DNA from: CAVVGB01 sp963747715
Lineage (GTDB): Bacteria; Actinomycetota; Thermoleophilia; Gaiellales; Gaiellaceae
Reading direction: 5' to 3'
Assembly: GCA_963747715.1 (NCBI GenBank)
Contig: CAVVGB010000008.1
Location: 186,001 to 250,000 of the forward strand
Length of the DNA stretch: 64,000 nucleotides
Part shown: positions 19,477-28,366 of the stretch, piece by piece
Layout: the number at the start of each line of letters is the position of its first letter
Numbering within the stretch: the stretch's first letter is position 1
The notes under the pieces: generated by a model
What the model saw: the letters and a program-made list of their open reading frames with translations, nothing else
Told to the model about the DNA's origin: nothing
The model's database searches: none
Translations under genes and position numbers: made by a program

Positions 19477-20219
19477 ATCCCCAGTCCCCCGTCGACGAGG
19501 AGCACTTCTCCCGTGACGAACGCCGCCTCGTCCGAACAGAGAAACCGTACCGCACCGGCTACATCCTCCGGACTGCCGAGACGACCGAGCGGCGTGTTCG
19601 AAAGGATCAGCTGCTGCATCTCTTCCGAGAGCACGTCGGTGAGCTCCGTGGTGATGTAGCCCGGCGCAATCGCGTTGACCCGCACGCCGCGATTCCCAAG
19701 CTCACGCGCCAGCGCTTTCGTGAAGCCGATGATGCCCGCCTTCGAGGCGGCGTAGTTGGCCTGGCCGGGGTTGCCGTGCAGCCCGACGACGCTCGTGAGG
19801 TTCACGATCGAGCCCGCCCGGCGCTTCATCATCTTGCGCACGACCGCACGGCACGTGTGGAAGGGGCCGCCGAGGTTGGTGGCGAGCACCTGCTCCCAGT
19901 CGTCGTCGCTCATGCGGGCCAGGAGCGTGTCGCGGGTGATGCCGGCGTTGTTGACGAGGATGTCGATGTCGCCGAATTGCCCCTCGACCTCCTCGATCAG
20001 CCGCTTCGCCTCGTCCGCGTCGGACACGTCCGCCTGGAAGGCGGTGCCGCCGGCCTCTCCAGCGACCGCTTCGGCAGCTTCCCGGTTGCCGCGGTAGTTG
20101 ACGGCCACGCGAGCGCCGGCCCGGCCGAGCTCGCGCGAGATGGCCGCCCCGATGCCGCGCGATCCGCCCGTCACGAGCGCGACCTTGCCCTCGAGCGAGC
20201 AAAAGCCGTCGCTAGGCAG
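19473..20219 (-). CDS. fabG: 3-oxoacyl-ACP reductase
   Basis: Short-chain dehydrogenase that reduces 3-ketoacyl-ACP with NADPH. The cofactor motif is VTGGSRGIG, followed by NNAGITRDTLL, the catalytic Ser in LTSVVG, and YAASK. The first recognised start in frame, GTG 20,174, would remove the first beta strand (LEGKVALVTGG). The strand is present upstream, reachable only from a CTG at 20,219 inside the end of fabD, giving the normal 248 residues. The alternative is a TTG at 20,202 with one extra base just after it. It overlaps fabF by four bases. Confidence 0.9.
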   Translation of the reverse strand: MPSDGFCSLEGKVALVTGGSRGIGAAISRELGRAGARVAVNYRGNREAAEAVAGEAGGTAFQADVSDADEAKRLIEEVEGQFGDIDILVNNAGITRDTLLARMSDDDWEQVLATNLGGPFHTCRAVVRKMMKRRAGSIVNLTSVVGLHGNPGQANYAASKAGIIGFTKALARELGNRGVRVNAIAPGYITTELTDVLSEEMQQLILSNTPLGRLGSPEDVAGAVRFLCSDEAAFVTGEVLLVDGGLGM

Positions 20220-21135
20220 CGGAGAGCGTCTCCTCGAGCTTGCGCAGGGAGTCGGGATCGCTCACCGAGAGCGTCTTCAGCGAGCGGTCGCAGCGGCGCA
20301 GGAGACCGCTCAGCACCTGGCCCGGCCCGATCTCGACGAACACGCCGACGCCGTCGCGCATGAGCGCGCCGACTGCCTGCGTGAACTTCACGGGACCGGT
20401 GACCTGTTCGACGAGCAGGCCAGCGAGGCGCTGCGCGTTCTCGATGCGCGCGCTGACGGTCGACATGAACGGCGGTGCCGGGTCGTGCCAGCCGACGCGT
20501 TCGAGCACGGGGCGAAGCTTCTCGGCAGCGCGCGCGACCAGCGGGCTGTGGAAGGCGCCGCTCACGCGCAGCTTCACCGTCTTGCGCGCCCCGCGCGCGG
20601 CTGCAACTTCGATCAGCTTGTCGACCGCCGGGCCCGCCCCCGACACGACGACCTGCCCGGGGCAGTTGTAGTTGGCGGGCCACACGCTCTCGATCTCGGC
20701 GCAGAGCTCCTCGACGACGCCGTCGGGCAGTCCGAGCACGGCGGCCATCGCGCCGGGAAACTCCTTTGCCGCCTCGGCCATCGCCACTCCGCGCTTGGTC
20801 ACCAGCTCGATCGCCTCCCGTGAAGAGACGGCGCCGGCGGCGGCGAGCGCGGAGTACTCCCCGACCGAGTGGCCGATCACATAGTCCGGCTTGGCGCCCG
20901 TCGACTCGACCGCGCGCAGGCAGGCGAGCGACGTCGCGACGAGCGCGGGCTGTTGCAGCTCGGTGCGCGTCAGGTCCTCGATCGGCCCTTCGAAGCAGAG
21001 GCGCGCAACGTCGAAGCCGGCCGCCTCCGAGGCCTCGTCGTAGACGGCGCGAGCCTCCGGGAACTGCTCGGCGAACGCGCGTCCCATCCCGACATCCTGC
21101 GAGCCCTGGCCGGGGAAGCAGAATGCGACCTTCAT
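20212..21135 (-). CDS. fabD: Malonyl-CoA:ACP transacylase
   Basis: 307 residues. The N terminus FCFPGQGSQ and the active-site GHSVGEYSA (Ser90) are diagnostic, and the partner histidine lies in VSGAFHSPLV. It loads malonate onto acyl carrier protein. The ATG overlaps the fabH stop by four bases. The operon lacks a visible acpP between fabD and fabF, where many bacteria keep it. Confidence 0.95.
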   Translation of the reverse strand: MKVAFCFPGQGSQDVGMGRAFAEQFPEARAVYDEASEAAGFDVARLCFEGPIEDLTRTELQQPALVATSLACLRAVESTGAKPDYVIGHSVGEYSALAAAGAVSSREAIELVTKRGVAMAEAAKEFPGAMAAVLGLPDGVVEELCAEIESVWPANYNCPGQVVVSGAGPAVDKLIEVAAARGARKTVKLRVSGAFHSPLVARAAEKLRPVLERVGWHDPAPPFMSTVSARIENAQRLAGLLVEQVTGPVKFTQAVGALMRDGVGVFVEIGPGQVLSGLLRRCDRSLKTLSVSDPDSLRKLEETLSAA

Positions 21136-22157
21136 CTCGACCCCTCCCTTCCGTTCGGCCAGACGATGTACGCGGACCCCCACGTAAGGCCGGCGCCCAT
21201 GCCGGTCATGAGCACGCGCATGCCCGGCGCGAGCCTTCCCTCTTCCGTCGCTTCCGCGAGGCAGAGTGGAATCGACGCGGAAGACGTGTTCCCGTAGCGC
21301 TGCAGGTTCACGAAGATCTTCTCGTTCGGAATGCCGAGGTTGCGCGCTGCGTGGTCGATGATGCGCTTGTTGGCCTGGTGCGGAATGTAGAGGTCGATGT
21401 CGCCGACCTCTGCGTTGCACTTGCCGAGGAGGTCCTCCGCCGACGACACGAGCACCCGCGTCGCAAAGCGGTACACCTCGGGACCGTCCATCCGGATGAA
21501 GTGCTGCTCCTGCTCGATCGTCTGCGCAGTCGCCGGCGCGCGTGACCCCCCGGCGGGAACCGTCAGCCTCTCGCCCATCGAGCCGTCCGAGCCGAGCTCG
21601 AAGCCGAGGAAGCCGCCGTCCTCGACGACCTCGAGCAGCACGGCGCCGGCGCCGTCACCGAAGAGAACACAGGTCGTCCGGTCGCGCCAGTTGACGATCT
21701 TCGAGAGCGTCTCCGAGCCGATCACGAGCGCACGATCCGCGAGCCCACCGGCGACGGACCCGTACGCCTGCGCGAGGCCGTACATGAAGCCCGTGCAACC
21801 GGCGGAGAGGTCGTACGCGGCCGCGTCGTGGGAGCCAAGCGCGTCGGCGACGAGCGAGGCCGTGGACGGAAAGAACATGTCGGGCGTCGCGGTCGCCACG
21901 ATCACCAGGTCGACGCCTGCGGGGTCCGCTCCGGCGCGCTCGAGCGCTGCCCGGCCGGCGGGCAGGGCGAGATCGCTCGCCGCCTGCTCGGGTGCAGCGA
22001 TCCGGCGCTCCTTGATCCCCGTGCGCTCGGTGATCCACTCGTCCGACGTCTCGACCATGGTCGAGAGGTCGTCGTTCGTCAGGATCTTGTCCGGGACGTA
22101 GGCGCCGACGCCCGTGATCCCGACCTTGCGTCCGTTCCCCGTGACGTTGGCGAGCAT
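21132..22157 (-). CDS. fabH: Beta-ketoacyl-ACP synthase III
   Basis: 341 residues. The catalytic triad is Cys121 (SAGCTGF), His260 (IPHQANKR) and Asn290 (YGNTSSASI). FabH starts chains by condensing acetyl- or branched acyl-CoA with malonyl-ACP. Primer preference cannot be read from sequence. Its ATG shares one base with the fabZ stop. Confidence 0.95.
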   Translation of the reverse strand: MLANVTGNGRKVGITGVGAYVPDKILTNDDLSTMVETSDEWITERTGIKERRIAAPEQAASDLALPAGRAALERAGADPAGVDLVIVATATPDMFFPSTASLVADALGSHDAAAYDLSAGCTGFMYGLAQAYGSVAGGLADRALVIGSETLSKIVNWRDRTTCVLFGDGAGAVLLEVVEDGGFLGFELGSDGSMGERLTVPAGGSRAPATAQTIEQEQHFIRMDGPEVYRFATRVLVSSAEDLLGKCNAEVGDIDLYIPHQANKRIIDHAARNLGIPNEKIFVNLQRYGNTSSASIPLCLAEATEEGRLAPGMRVLMTGMGAGLTWGSAYIVWPNGREGSR

Positions 22158-22600
22158 CAGGCCTGGTCGGTGACGGCGAACGTCAGCGTTCCTCGTGCGG
22201 CCAGCTCACCGTCCACCGTGGCCGTGGCCTTTCCGCGCCCTACGGGTCCCCGCACCCGCTCGAGCTCACACGTCAGCTCGAGCTCGTCGCCCGGCCCCAC
22301 GATCCGCTTGAACCGCACGTCGTCGATGCCCGCGAAGAGGGCGAGCTTGCCGCGGTTCGTCTCGTCGGCCAGGACCGCCACGGCACCCGTTTGCGCCATC
22401 GCCTCCACGATGAGGACGCCGGGCATGATCGGACGGCCCGGAAAGTGCCCGGCCAAGTACCACTCGTCGTCCCGGACCTTCTTGCGCGCCACGACCCGCA
22501 CGCCGGGCTCGAGCTCTACAACTTCGTCGAGGAGGAGGAACGGGTCGCGATGCGGCAGGATCTCCTCGATCTCCTGACGCCCCAGAGGTGTCGTCTTCAC
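22157..22600 (-). CDS. fabZ: 3-hydroxyacyl-ACP dehydratase
   Basis: 147 residues of the hot-dog fold. The active site is formed by His52 in AGHFPGRPIMPG and Glu66 in LIVEAMAQ. The ILPHRDPFLLLDEV segment near the N terminus is also typical. It removes water from 3-hydroxyacyl-ACP. The GTG start overlaps the upstream sigma-factor stop (GTGA), so the two proteins are translationally coupled. Confidence 0.94.
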   Translation of the reverse strand: MKTTPLGRQEIEEILPHRDPFLLLDEVVELEPGVRVVARKKVRDDEWYLAGHFPGRPIMPGVLIVEAMAQTGAVAVLADETNRGKLALFAGIDDVRFKRIVGPGDELELTCELERVRGPVGRGKATATVDGELAARGTLTFAVTDQA

Positions 22601-23133
22601 CCCGTGCCCTGCTCTTCGAGCCGCGCACGGAGGCGGCGGCGCGCGCGGTGGACGTAGCACTTTGCCGTGCCCACCGGCATCCGCGCGACGCGCGCGATCT
22701 CCTCGTACGAGAGCCCGAACGAATCTCTGAGGACCACGGCGATGCGCTGGTCGCGAGAAAGCTTGGAAAGCGCGTCGGCCACGTCTCGGCGCAGGTCCCC
22801 GAGCAGCGCGGCGTCCGCTGGGTCGCCATCACCCCCGTCGCCGTTCGTGTCCTCGAGCGGCAGCGGCTCGGTGCGGCGGACGCGCTGCCACGCCATGCGG
22901 TCCCGGCACGTGTTCACGACGAGGCGGTGGAGCCACGTCCCGAACTGCGCGTCGCCGCGGAACTGGCGCAAGCGCGTGCACAGCTTGACGAGCGACTCCT
23001 GGGCGGCGTCGCGCGCCTCTTCGAGGTCCTCGAGCAGGTGGGCGGCGAGCCGGTTCACTCGGGGGGCGTGCCGTTCGACCAAGACCTCGAGCGCGTGCTT
23101 GTCGCCGCCTTTTGCCCGGATGACGAGGTCCAT
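22597..23133 (-). CDS. ECF-type RNA polymerase sigma factor heading the fab operon
   Basis: About 178 residues. Region 2 covers LVERHAPRVNRL to FGTWLHRLVVNTCRDRM. Region 4 contains LSRDQRIAVVLRDSFGLSYEEIARV and the recognition helix MPVGTAKCYVHRARRRL. No anti-sigma gene is adjacent; the next gene, overlapping by four bases, is fabZ. The frame is open upstream to a GTG at 23,217, which would leave only 19 bases to the divergent birA start, so I prefer ATG 23,133. It may sense lipid or envelope state and set fab expression, but that is inference from position. Confidence 0.83.
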   Translation of the reverse strand: MDLVIRAKGGDKHALEVLVERHAPRVNRLAAHLLEDLEEARDAAQESLVKLCTRLRQFRGDAQFGTWLHRLVVNTCRDRMAWQRVRRTEPLPLEDTNGDGGDGDPADAALLGDLRRDVADALSKLSRDQRIAVVLRDSFGLSYEEIARVARMPVGTAKCYVHRARRRLRARLEEQGTG

Positions 23134-23236
23134 GTCCGTCAGCTTCGTGTACGAGAAAAGCCGCGTAAACGGCGGGTTTCTGTCTGTCAGACGGCGCTCA
23201 GCGACTGTCGGTTGCACGCAGGGGTAGTCTAATCGA

Positions 23237-23989
23237 GTGCTTACGGCGGACTCTCTCGCGCCCGCGCGCGTCGAGCCGCTGTTGACCGGGCGCTTCGGGC
23301 GGCCGTACCTCTACGAGGACTCCGTCGAGACGACGCAGAGTCTTCTCGCTCCCGACATGCCCGAGGGGGCTGTCGCCGTCGCCGACGAGCAGACCGGCGG
23401 GCGCGGCCGGCAGGGCCGGAGCTGGGACGCGCCGCCCGGCACCGCGCTGCTCGTTTCGGTCCTCCTCAAGCCGACGGGTGAGCGCAACCTTCCGGAGCTC
23501 TCTCTGGTCGGCGGACTGGCGACGGCCGAGGCAGTCGAGCGCGCGACAGGGCTCGCCGCGCAGATCAAGTGGCCGAACGACGTGATGCTCAACCGGCGCA
23601 AGGTGGCGGGCGTCCTCGCGGAGGCCTCCGAGGGCTCCGTCGTCCTCGGCATCGGCCTCAACGTCAATCAGCGCCGCGAAGACCTGCCGCAGGACGCGCG
23701 GGTGGCCGCGGGCTCGCTGTACACGATCGACGGCGTGCCACGAGAGCGCGCGGGCGTGCTCGCCGACCTGGTCGCGGCGCTCGAGCGGAACTACGAGGAG
23801 TGGCTCCAGGGCGGCCTGAACGCTCTCTACGACGGGCTCGGCGCCCGCGATTTCCTGCGCGGCCGCAAGGTCGAGATCGACGGCCGCACGGGAATCGGCG
23901 TCGGCATCGACCGCCAGGGCCGCTTCGAGCTCGACCTGGGCGGCGACCGGACAACGATCGAGAGCGGCGAGCTTCTCTTCGAGCGCTAG
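23237..23989 (+). CDS. birA: Biotin-[acetyl-CoA-carboxylase] ligase (left-genome copy)
   Basis: 250 residues, group I type without a DNA-binding domain. The biotinyl-5'-AMP loop GGRGRQGRSWDAPPG is followed by IKWPNDVMLNRRKVAG, and the C-terminal SH3-like domain ends the protein. It attaches biotin to the carboxylase carrier protein. GTG start. It is divergent from the fab operon, consistent with a shared role in fatty-acid supply. Its stop overlaps the convergent amidase gene by four bases. A second, different birA lies at 49,400. Confidence 0.92.
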   Translation: MLTADSLAPARVEPLLTGRFGRPYLYEDSVETTQSLLAPDMPEGAVAVADEQTGGRGRQGRSWDAPPGTALLVSVLLKPTGERNLPELSLVGGLATAEAVERATGLAAQIKWPNDVMLNRRKVAGVLAEASEGSVVLGIGLNVNQRREDLPQDARVAAGSLYTIDGVPRERAGVLADLVAALERNYEEWLQGGLNALYDGLGARDFLRGRKVEIDGRTGIGVGIDRQGRFELDLGGDRTTIESGELLFER

Positions 23990-26133
23990 GTCGTCCGGGC
24001 GCGATCGCGGCCGATGTTCTGCGCCGCGTCGACCGCTTTTAGGCCGACGCGCTCGGCCCGAACACGGCGCTTGATGGTGTGCACGCCGGCACTACGCTCC
24101 GTCTCGACGACACGATCACCGAAACCAAGAGTGACGAGGGCCGGCTCGTTCAACGAGAACTGCACCGTCGTGCGACCGCTCCGAAGCTCCGCGGACAGGA
24201 TCCTCACGACCGGCGCCTGGGTGTCGAGGACGAAGGTCCGCTTGAGCTTCCGGGTTCCCAGGGCGGTCGTTGCGCGGACGACCATCTTGTAGGCGCCGTC
24301 GGCGGCGCGTGCGCCTCGGGAGGTCAAACCGTCCCAGGCGAGCGCGTGATCTCCCGCGCCGAGTGAGCCCGCGGTCAACTCCGCGACGCGCTTCCCGTCG
24401 ACTTGCACGTACGCGCTCACGTCCGCCGTGCGCGAGAGCTTGAAGGCCACACCCGCCGTGTCGCTCCGCCCGTCGCCGTTCGGCGAGAAGGCGGACGGCG
24501 AGACCGCGAGAGACCCGAGCGTACGATCGACCACGATCGCTTTCGTCGCGGACGCATGCTGCGCGGGCGACGTCGCATCGACCTCGAGCGTGTAGCGCCC
24601 GTCCGGAAGCAGGGCGCCGTTCGTCCCACGCCCGTTCCAGGAGAGCGACGAGACGCCGGCCCACGTGAACCGGTCGTCGACGGGTCGTGCCACGACGGTG
24701 CCGGCCTCGTTCCGCACCGTCGCCGTCACGTCGGCCGACGTCGTGAGCGAGAACGAAAGCGCCATGGCCTCGCCGACCCCGTCTCCGTTGGGCGTCAACA
24801 CCCTCGGCGAAGCGGCGAGGTTGCGAACCGCGAGTGGCGGTGGGCCGGGGACGCGTCCAGAAGCGCCCCGAAGATCCGGCGCCTCGATTGCGTAGGTGTA
24901 GTCGCCGAAGAAGATCCCCGAGGCATCCCAGGTCCAGTCGACGTTCGCGCTGGTCCCGCTCCCCTGCGCCAGCAGCGAGCCGTCGGGAGCGCGGATCGTC
25001 ACGGTCCACGGGAGCGCGCCGGAGAGCCTCCCGGTGATGCGAACGAACCCGCCGAGACCACCGGAGACGGCCGGCTCGTAGAGCTTCGGCAGGCCGCGCG
25101 CCGCGGCGCTCTTGGCGAGAGCGCCCAGCCGTCCGTAGAGAACGTTGCCCGGGCAGCTCGTGGAACCGGTATCGCGGTGGCCGGAGACGGCCCGGAGGCG
25201 CACCGAGGTCCCCTGCGGAAACTGGTCGCTTCCGAAGGAGACGTACGTGAGGCTCTTCAGGGGATCGACGTGCGCCACGTCGAGCCGCCACGAGATGAGC
25301 TTGACGAGGGCCGAGCGCGCGCTCGACGTGATGTCGGTCCCGGAGTACGTGCCGAGGACCGCGATCCCGGCGCTTCCGGTGTTGAACCCCGCGGCGTGCG
25401 CCCCGCCGACGGGCTGGTCGATGCCGCCGGCGCGGCCTTCGAACACCTGCCCGTACTTGTCGACGAGGAAGTTGTAGCCGATGTCGTTCCAGCCGTTGCT
25501 GAGGACGTGGTACCTCTGGATCCCGCGCACGATCGCCGCCGACTGGGCCGCCGTGTAGCTGTTCGTGCCGGCCGTGTGGTGCACGATCGCGAGGCGCACG
25601 CGGTCCGCGTACCAGGGGGGCGCTCGCACGATCGACTCGTCTGCGCCCCACTGGGATCGGCGGATGATCGAGGGCGCGTCGGCACGCATCGCCGTCCGAG
25701 GCTGTTCGTCGACCTCGCTGTCGAGAAAATTGGCGCGGAGCTTCTTGACCGAGCCGACGATGCGGTAGTCGATGTAGCGCGCGGCGCCCGTCCAGTAGGG
25801 GCTCCCGAGCTTCCATCCATCCTGGCGCTCCGACTCCTCGCTGCTCGGGTCCGGCCCGTCCTCGGCCTCCGCGCCGGCCGGTAGCCACTCGCTCCACTCG
25901 CCGCGCTCGAGCGCCGTGCGAAACCAGACCTCGCCGCTTCCTTTCCAGTGCAGCCCGACCATGTTGAAGCGCAACGGGGCGTTGCGCGCAGCGAGAGAAC
26001 GCGTCGCATGGGCTCGAGCCGGCGCCGAGCCCACCGGCTCGTCGCGAACGACGAGCTTCACGCCCGCGCCGGCGACCGCCGGGAAAAGCGCGGCGGTAAC
26101 TGCGAGACAGGTGAAGGCGCGAAGGAGCGGCAT
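23986..26133 (-). CDS. Secreted peptidoglycan-recognition amidase with FlgD-type Ig modules
   Basis: 715 residues. A signal peptide (residues 1 to about 23) is followed by a carbohydrate-binding-like stretch, then a PGRP/amidase-2 domain at about 150 to 340. Its zinc and catalytic residues are His185, Tyr220, His319 and Cys327 (IVHHTAGT, SGHRDTGSTSCPG). Two modules resembling FlgD Ig repeats follow, each opening with a PNGDG motif (LTPNGDGVGE and FSPNGDGRSDT). It probably cleaves N-acetylmuramoyl-L-alanine bonds at the cell surface. No sortase motif is seen. Confidence 0.85.
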   Translation of the reverse strand: MPLLRAFTCLAVTAALFPAVAGAGVKLVVRDEPVGSAPARAHATRSLAARNAPLRFNMVGLHWKGSGEVWFRTALERGEWSEWLPAGAEAEDGPDPSSEESERQDGWKLGSPYWTGAARYIDYRIVGSVKKLRANFLDSEVDEQPRTAMRADAPSIIRRSQWGADESIVRAPPWYADRVRLAIVHHTAGTNSYTAAQSAAIVRGIQRYHVLSNGWNDIGYNFLVDKYGQVFEGRAGGIDQPVGGAHAAGFNTGSAGIAVLGTYSGTDITSSARSALVKLISWRLDVAHVDPLKSLTYVSFGSDQFPQGTSVRLRAVSGHRDTGSTSCPGNVLYGRLGALAKSAAARGLPKLYEPAVSGGLGGFVRITGRLSGALPWTVTIRAPDGSLLAQGSGTSANVDWTWDASGIFFGDYTYAIEAPDLRGASGRVPGPPPLAVRNLAASPRVLTPNGDGVGEAMALSFSLTTSADVTATVRNEAGTVVARPVDDRFTWAGVSSLSWNGRGTNGALLPDGRYTLEVDATSPAQHASATKAIVVDRTLGSLAVSPSAFSPNGDGRSDTAGVAFKLSRTADVSAYVQVDGKRVAELTAGSLGAGDHALAWDGLTSRGARAADGAYKMVVRATTALGTRKLKRTFVLDTQAPVVRILSAELRSGRTTVQFSLNEPALVTLGFGDRVVETERSAGVHTIKRRVRAERVGLKAVDAAQNIGRDRARTT

Positions 26134-26146
26134 GAACGGAGTCCGC

Positions 26147-26168
26147 GGCCCGGGTTGCGGCCCGGGCC
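26147..26168. repeat. Leader hairpin upstream of the amidase gene
   Basis: GGCCCGGG and CCCGGGCC form a perfect 8-bp stem with a 6-base loop, 13 bases before the amidase start on the minus strand. A GGAAGGAGG stretch, a strong ribosome-site match, lies just upstream of the hairpin rather than next to the start codon. The 112 bases to the divergent nfeD start contain no gene. Confidence 0.55.
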
Positions 26169-26245
26169 TCCTTCCATTTACGGAAGCGGAGCCCCTTTCC
26201 TCAAGTACCGTCGCGCTTTCCTGATAGTTTTCTTACATCGCGGAA

Positions 26246-27562
26246 ATGCCGTCCTTGCGGGCCTTTCTCGTGTTCCTAGGGGCCTTGGCGCTGGCTCTTG
26301 CCGTCAGCGCGACCGCAATCGCTCAGACGCCCCGCGTTCTCGCCGTCGAATTCGAGAACGACGTCAACCCGGTCACGAAGGACTACGTCATCAACGCCAT
26401 CGACCGGGCGGAGGAGGAGGACTACGCGGCCGTCGTCATCCTGCTCGACACGCCCGGGGGTCTCGACTCCTCGATGCGCGAGATCATCAAGCGCGAGCTC
26501 GATGCGACTGTTCCGGTCGTCATGTACGTGGCTCCGCCGGGAGCACGGGCCGCCTCCGCCGGCGCCTTCCTCGTGATGGCGGCCGACGTCGCGGCGATGG
26601 CGCCGCAGACGAACATCGGCTCGTCCACGCCGGTCAACCTCGGCGGCGAGGACATTCCCGAGGACCTCCGCAACAAGATCGTGAACGACGCGGTCGCCTA
26701 CATCCGCGAGATCGCGACCGAGCACGGGCGCAACCCTGACGTCGCCGAGGACATGGTTCGCGAAGGAGCGAACCTCGGCGCGACGGAGGCGCTGGAGCAG
26801 GACGTCATCGAGGTCATCTCCGACGACCTGCCGGATCTGCTCGAGGACATCGACGGCATGCGCACCCAGCCCAAGGGTTTCGTCCTCGAAACGAGCGGGG
26901 CCACCATCGACACCGTCGAGATGTCCTTCTGGCAGAAGATCCTCGACACGATCATCGACCCCAACCTGATCCTCCTGATGATGTCGCTCGGCGTTCTCGG
27001 CATCACGGTCGAGATCTTCAATCCGGGCCTCATCTTTCCCGGGACGCTCGGCGCGATCTGTCTGATCATCGGTCTCTTCGGCCTGCAGGTGCTGCCGGTC
27101 AGCTGGGCGGGCGTCCTGCTTCTCTTGCTTGCCGCAGCGTTCTTCGCCGCGGAACCGTTCGTGACGAGCCACGGCGCGCTCGCGCTCGCGGGCGCAGCGT
27201 GCTTCGTGCTCGGTGCACTCCTTTTGTTCGAGCCCGCCGGAGACGCATACCAGGTGTCGTGGCCGGTGGCCGTCGCCATCGCCGGCACGTTCGTCCTCCT
27301 CTTCGGCGTTGCCATGACGAAGGCCGTGCAGGCCCGGCGGAGAATGCCGACCACGGGTCGCGAGGAGCTTCTGGGCCAGGTGGGAATCGTCCGGCGAGCG
27401 CTCGACCCGGCCGGCCACGTCTTCGTGCACGGAGAGCTGTGGCAGGCCCGGACCGCCGGCGAGGCGATCCCGGTCGGCGCGCGCGTGTGCGTCGAGGCAA
27501 TCGGGGACGGGCTCATTCTCGAGGTCCGCCAGGTCGACGAGCCGGCCGTGGCGCCGGCCTAG
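26246..27562 (+). CDS. NfeD-family membrane-bound serine protease (long form)
   Basis: 438 residues. A signal segment opens the protein. A ClpP-like protease domain follows, with the nucleophile in ARAASAGAFLVMAA and an oxyanion loop LLDTPGGLDSS. About four to five transmembrane helices follow (residues 235 to 350), and a C-terminal OB-fold NfeD domain (GREELLGQVGIV) ends it. Long NfeD proteins cleave the C terminus of partner stomatins. That partner is the next gene, 33 bases downstream. Confidence 0.88.
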   Translation: MPSLRAFLVFLGALALALAVSATAIAQTPRVLAVEFENDVNPVTKDYVINAIDRAEEEDYAAVVILLDTPGGLDSSMREIIKRELDATVPVVMYVAPPGARAASAGAFLVMAADVAAMAPQTNIGSSTPVNLGGEDIPEDLRNKIVNDAVAYIREIATEHGRNPDVAEDMVREGANLGATEALEQDVIEVISDDLPDLLEDIDGMRTQPKGFVLETSGATIDTVEMSFWQKILDTIIDPNLILLMMSLGVLGITVEIFNPGLIFPGTLGAICLIIGLFGLQVLPVSWAGVLLLLLAAAFFAAEPFVTSHGALALAGAACFVLGALLLFEPAGDAYQVSWPVAVAIAGTFVLLFGVAMTKAVQARRRMPTTGREELLGQVGIVRRALDPAGHVFVHGELWQARTAGEAIPVGARVCVEAIGDGLILEVRQVDEPAVAPA

Positions 27563-27595
27563 ATGAGTGGCTCGGTGGCGTAGGATGGAGCGCGC

Positions 27596-28366
27596 ATGAC
27601 CGCAGCCTTCATCGCTGTCGCGGCCGTCGTCGTCATCCTCCTGTTCCTCCTGTCGGCGTCGATCCGGATCGCGCGCGAGTACGAACGGGGCGTCATCTTC
27701 CGGCTCGGCCGCCTGCACTCTCCGCCCAAGGGCCCCGGCCTCTTTCTGCTCATTCCCGTCATCGACAAGATGGTGCGCGTCGACCTGCGCACGGTCACGC
27801 TGAACATCCCGCCGCAGGAAGTGATCACGAAGGACAACGTGCCTGTGCGTGTGAACGCCGTCGCGTACTTCCGGATCATCGACCCGGAGAAGGCGATCGT
27901 CCAGGTGGAGAACTTCATGGTCGCGACGTCCCAGATCTCGCAGACGACGCTCCGCAGCGTGCTCGGACAGCACGTGCTGGACGAGCTCCTGTCCGAGCGA
28001 GACAAGATCAACTCGATCCTGCAGGAGATCATCGACGAGGCGACATCGCCGTGGGGGATCAAGGTTTCGATCGTCGAGGTGAAGGACGTCGAGATTCCCT
28101 CCGGCATGCAGCGGGCGATGGCGCGCCAGGCCGAAGCCGAGCGCGAGCGGCGCGCCAAGGTCATCGCGGCCGAGGGTGAGTTCCAGGCCTCCGAGCGCTT
28201 GAAGGATGCGGCGCTCGTCCTGAGCGAGAACCCGATGTCGCTGCAGCTCCGCTTCCTCCAGACCATGCTCGAGATGAGCTCGGAGCGGTCTACGACGTTG
28301 ATCCTTCCCTTGCCGATCGAGCTGTTCAGTGCGTTCTTGAACGGGCGCAACAAAGAGACTCCCTGA
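27596..28366 (+). CDS. SPFH/stomatin-like protein (slipin)
   Basis: 256 residues. One N-terminal transmembrane helix is followed by an SPFH domain (EYERGVIFRLGRL, TLNIPPQEVITKDNVPVRV) and a charged coiled coil (RQAEAERERRAKVIAAEGE). Such proteins form membrane oligomers and are clients of NfeD proteases, so the pair probably manages membrane domain quality. It overlaps the galT-like gene by four bases. Confidence 0.9.
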   Translation: MTAAFIAVAAVVVILLFLLSASIRIAREYERGVIFRLGRLHSPPKGPGLFLLIPVIDKMVRVDLRTVTLNIPPQEVITKDNVPVRVNAVAYFRIIDPEKAIVQVENFMVATSQISQTTLRSVLGQHVLDELLSERDKINSILQEIIDEATSPWGIKVSIVEVKDVEIPSGMQRAMARQAEAERERRAKVIAAEGEFQASERLKDAALVLSENPMSLQLRFLQTMLEMSSERSTTLILPLPIELFSAFLNGRNKETP

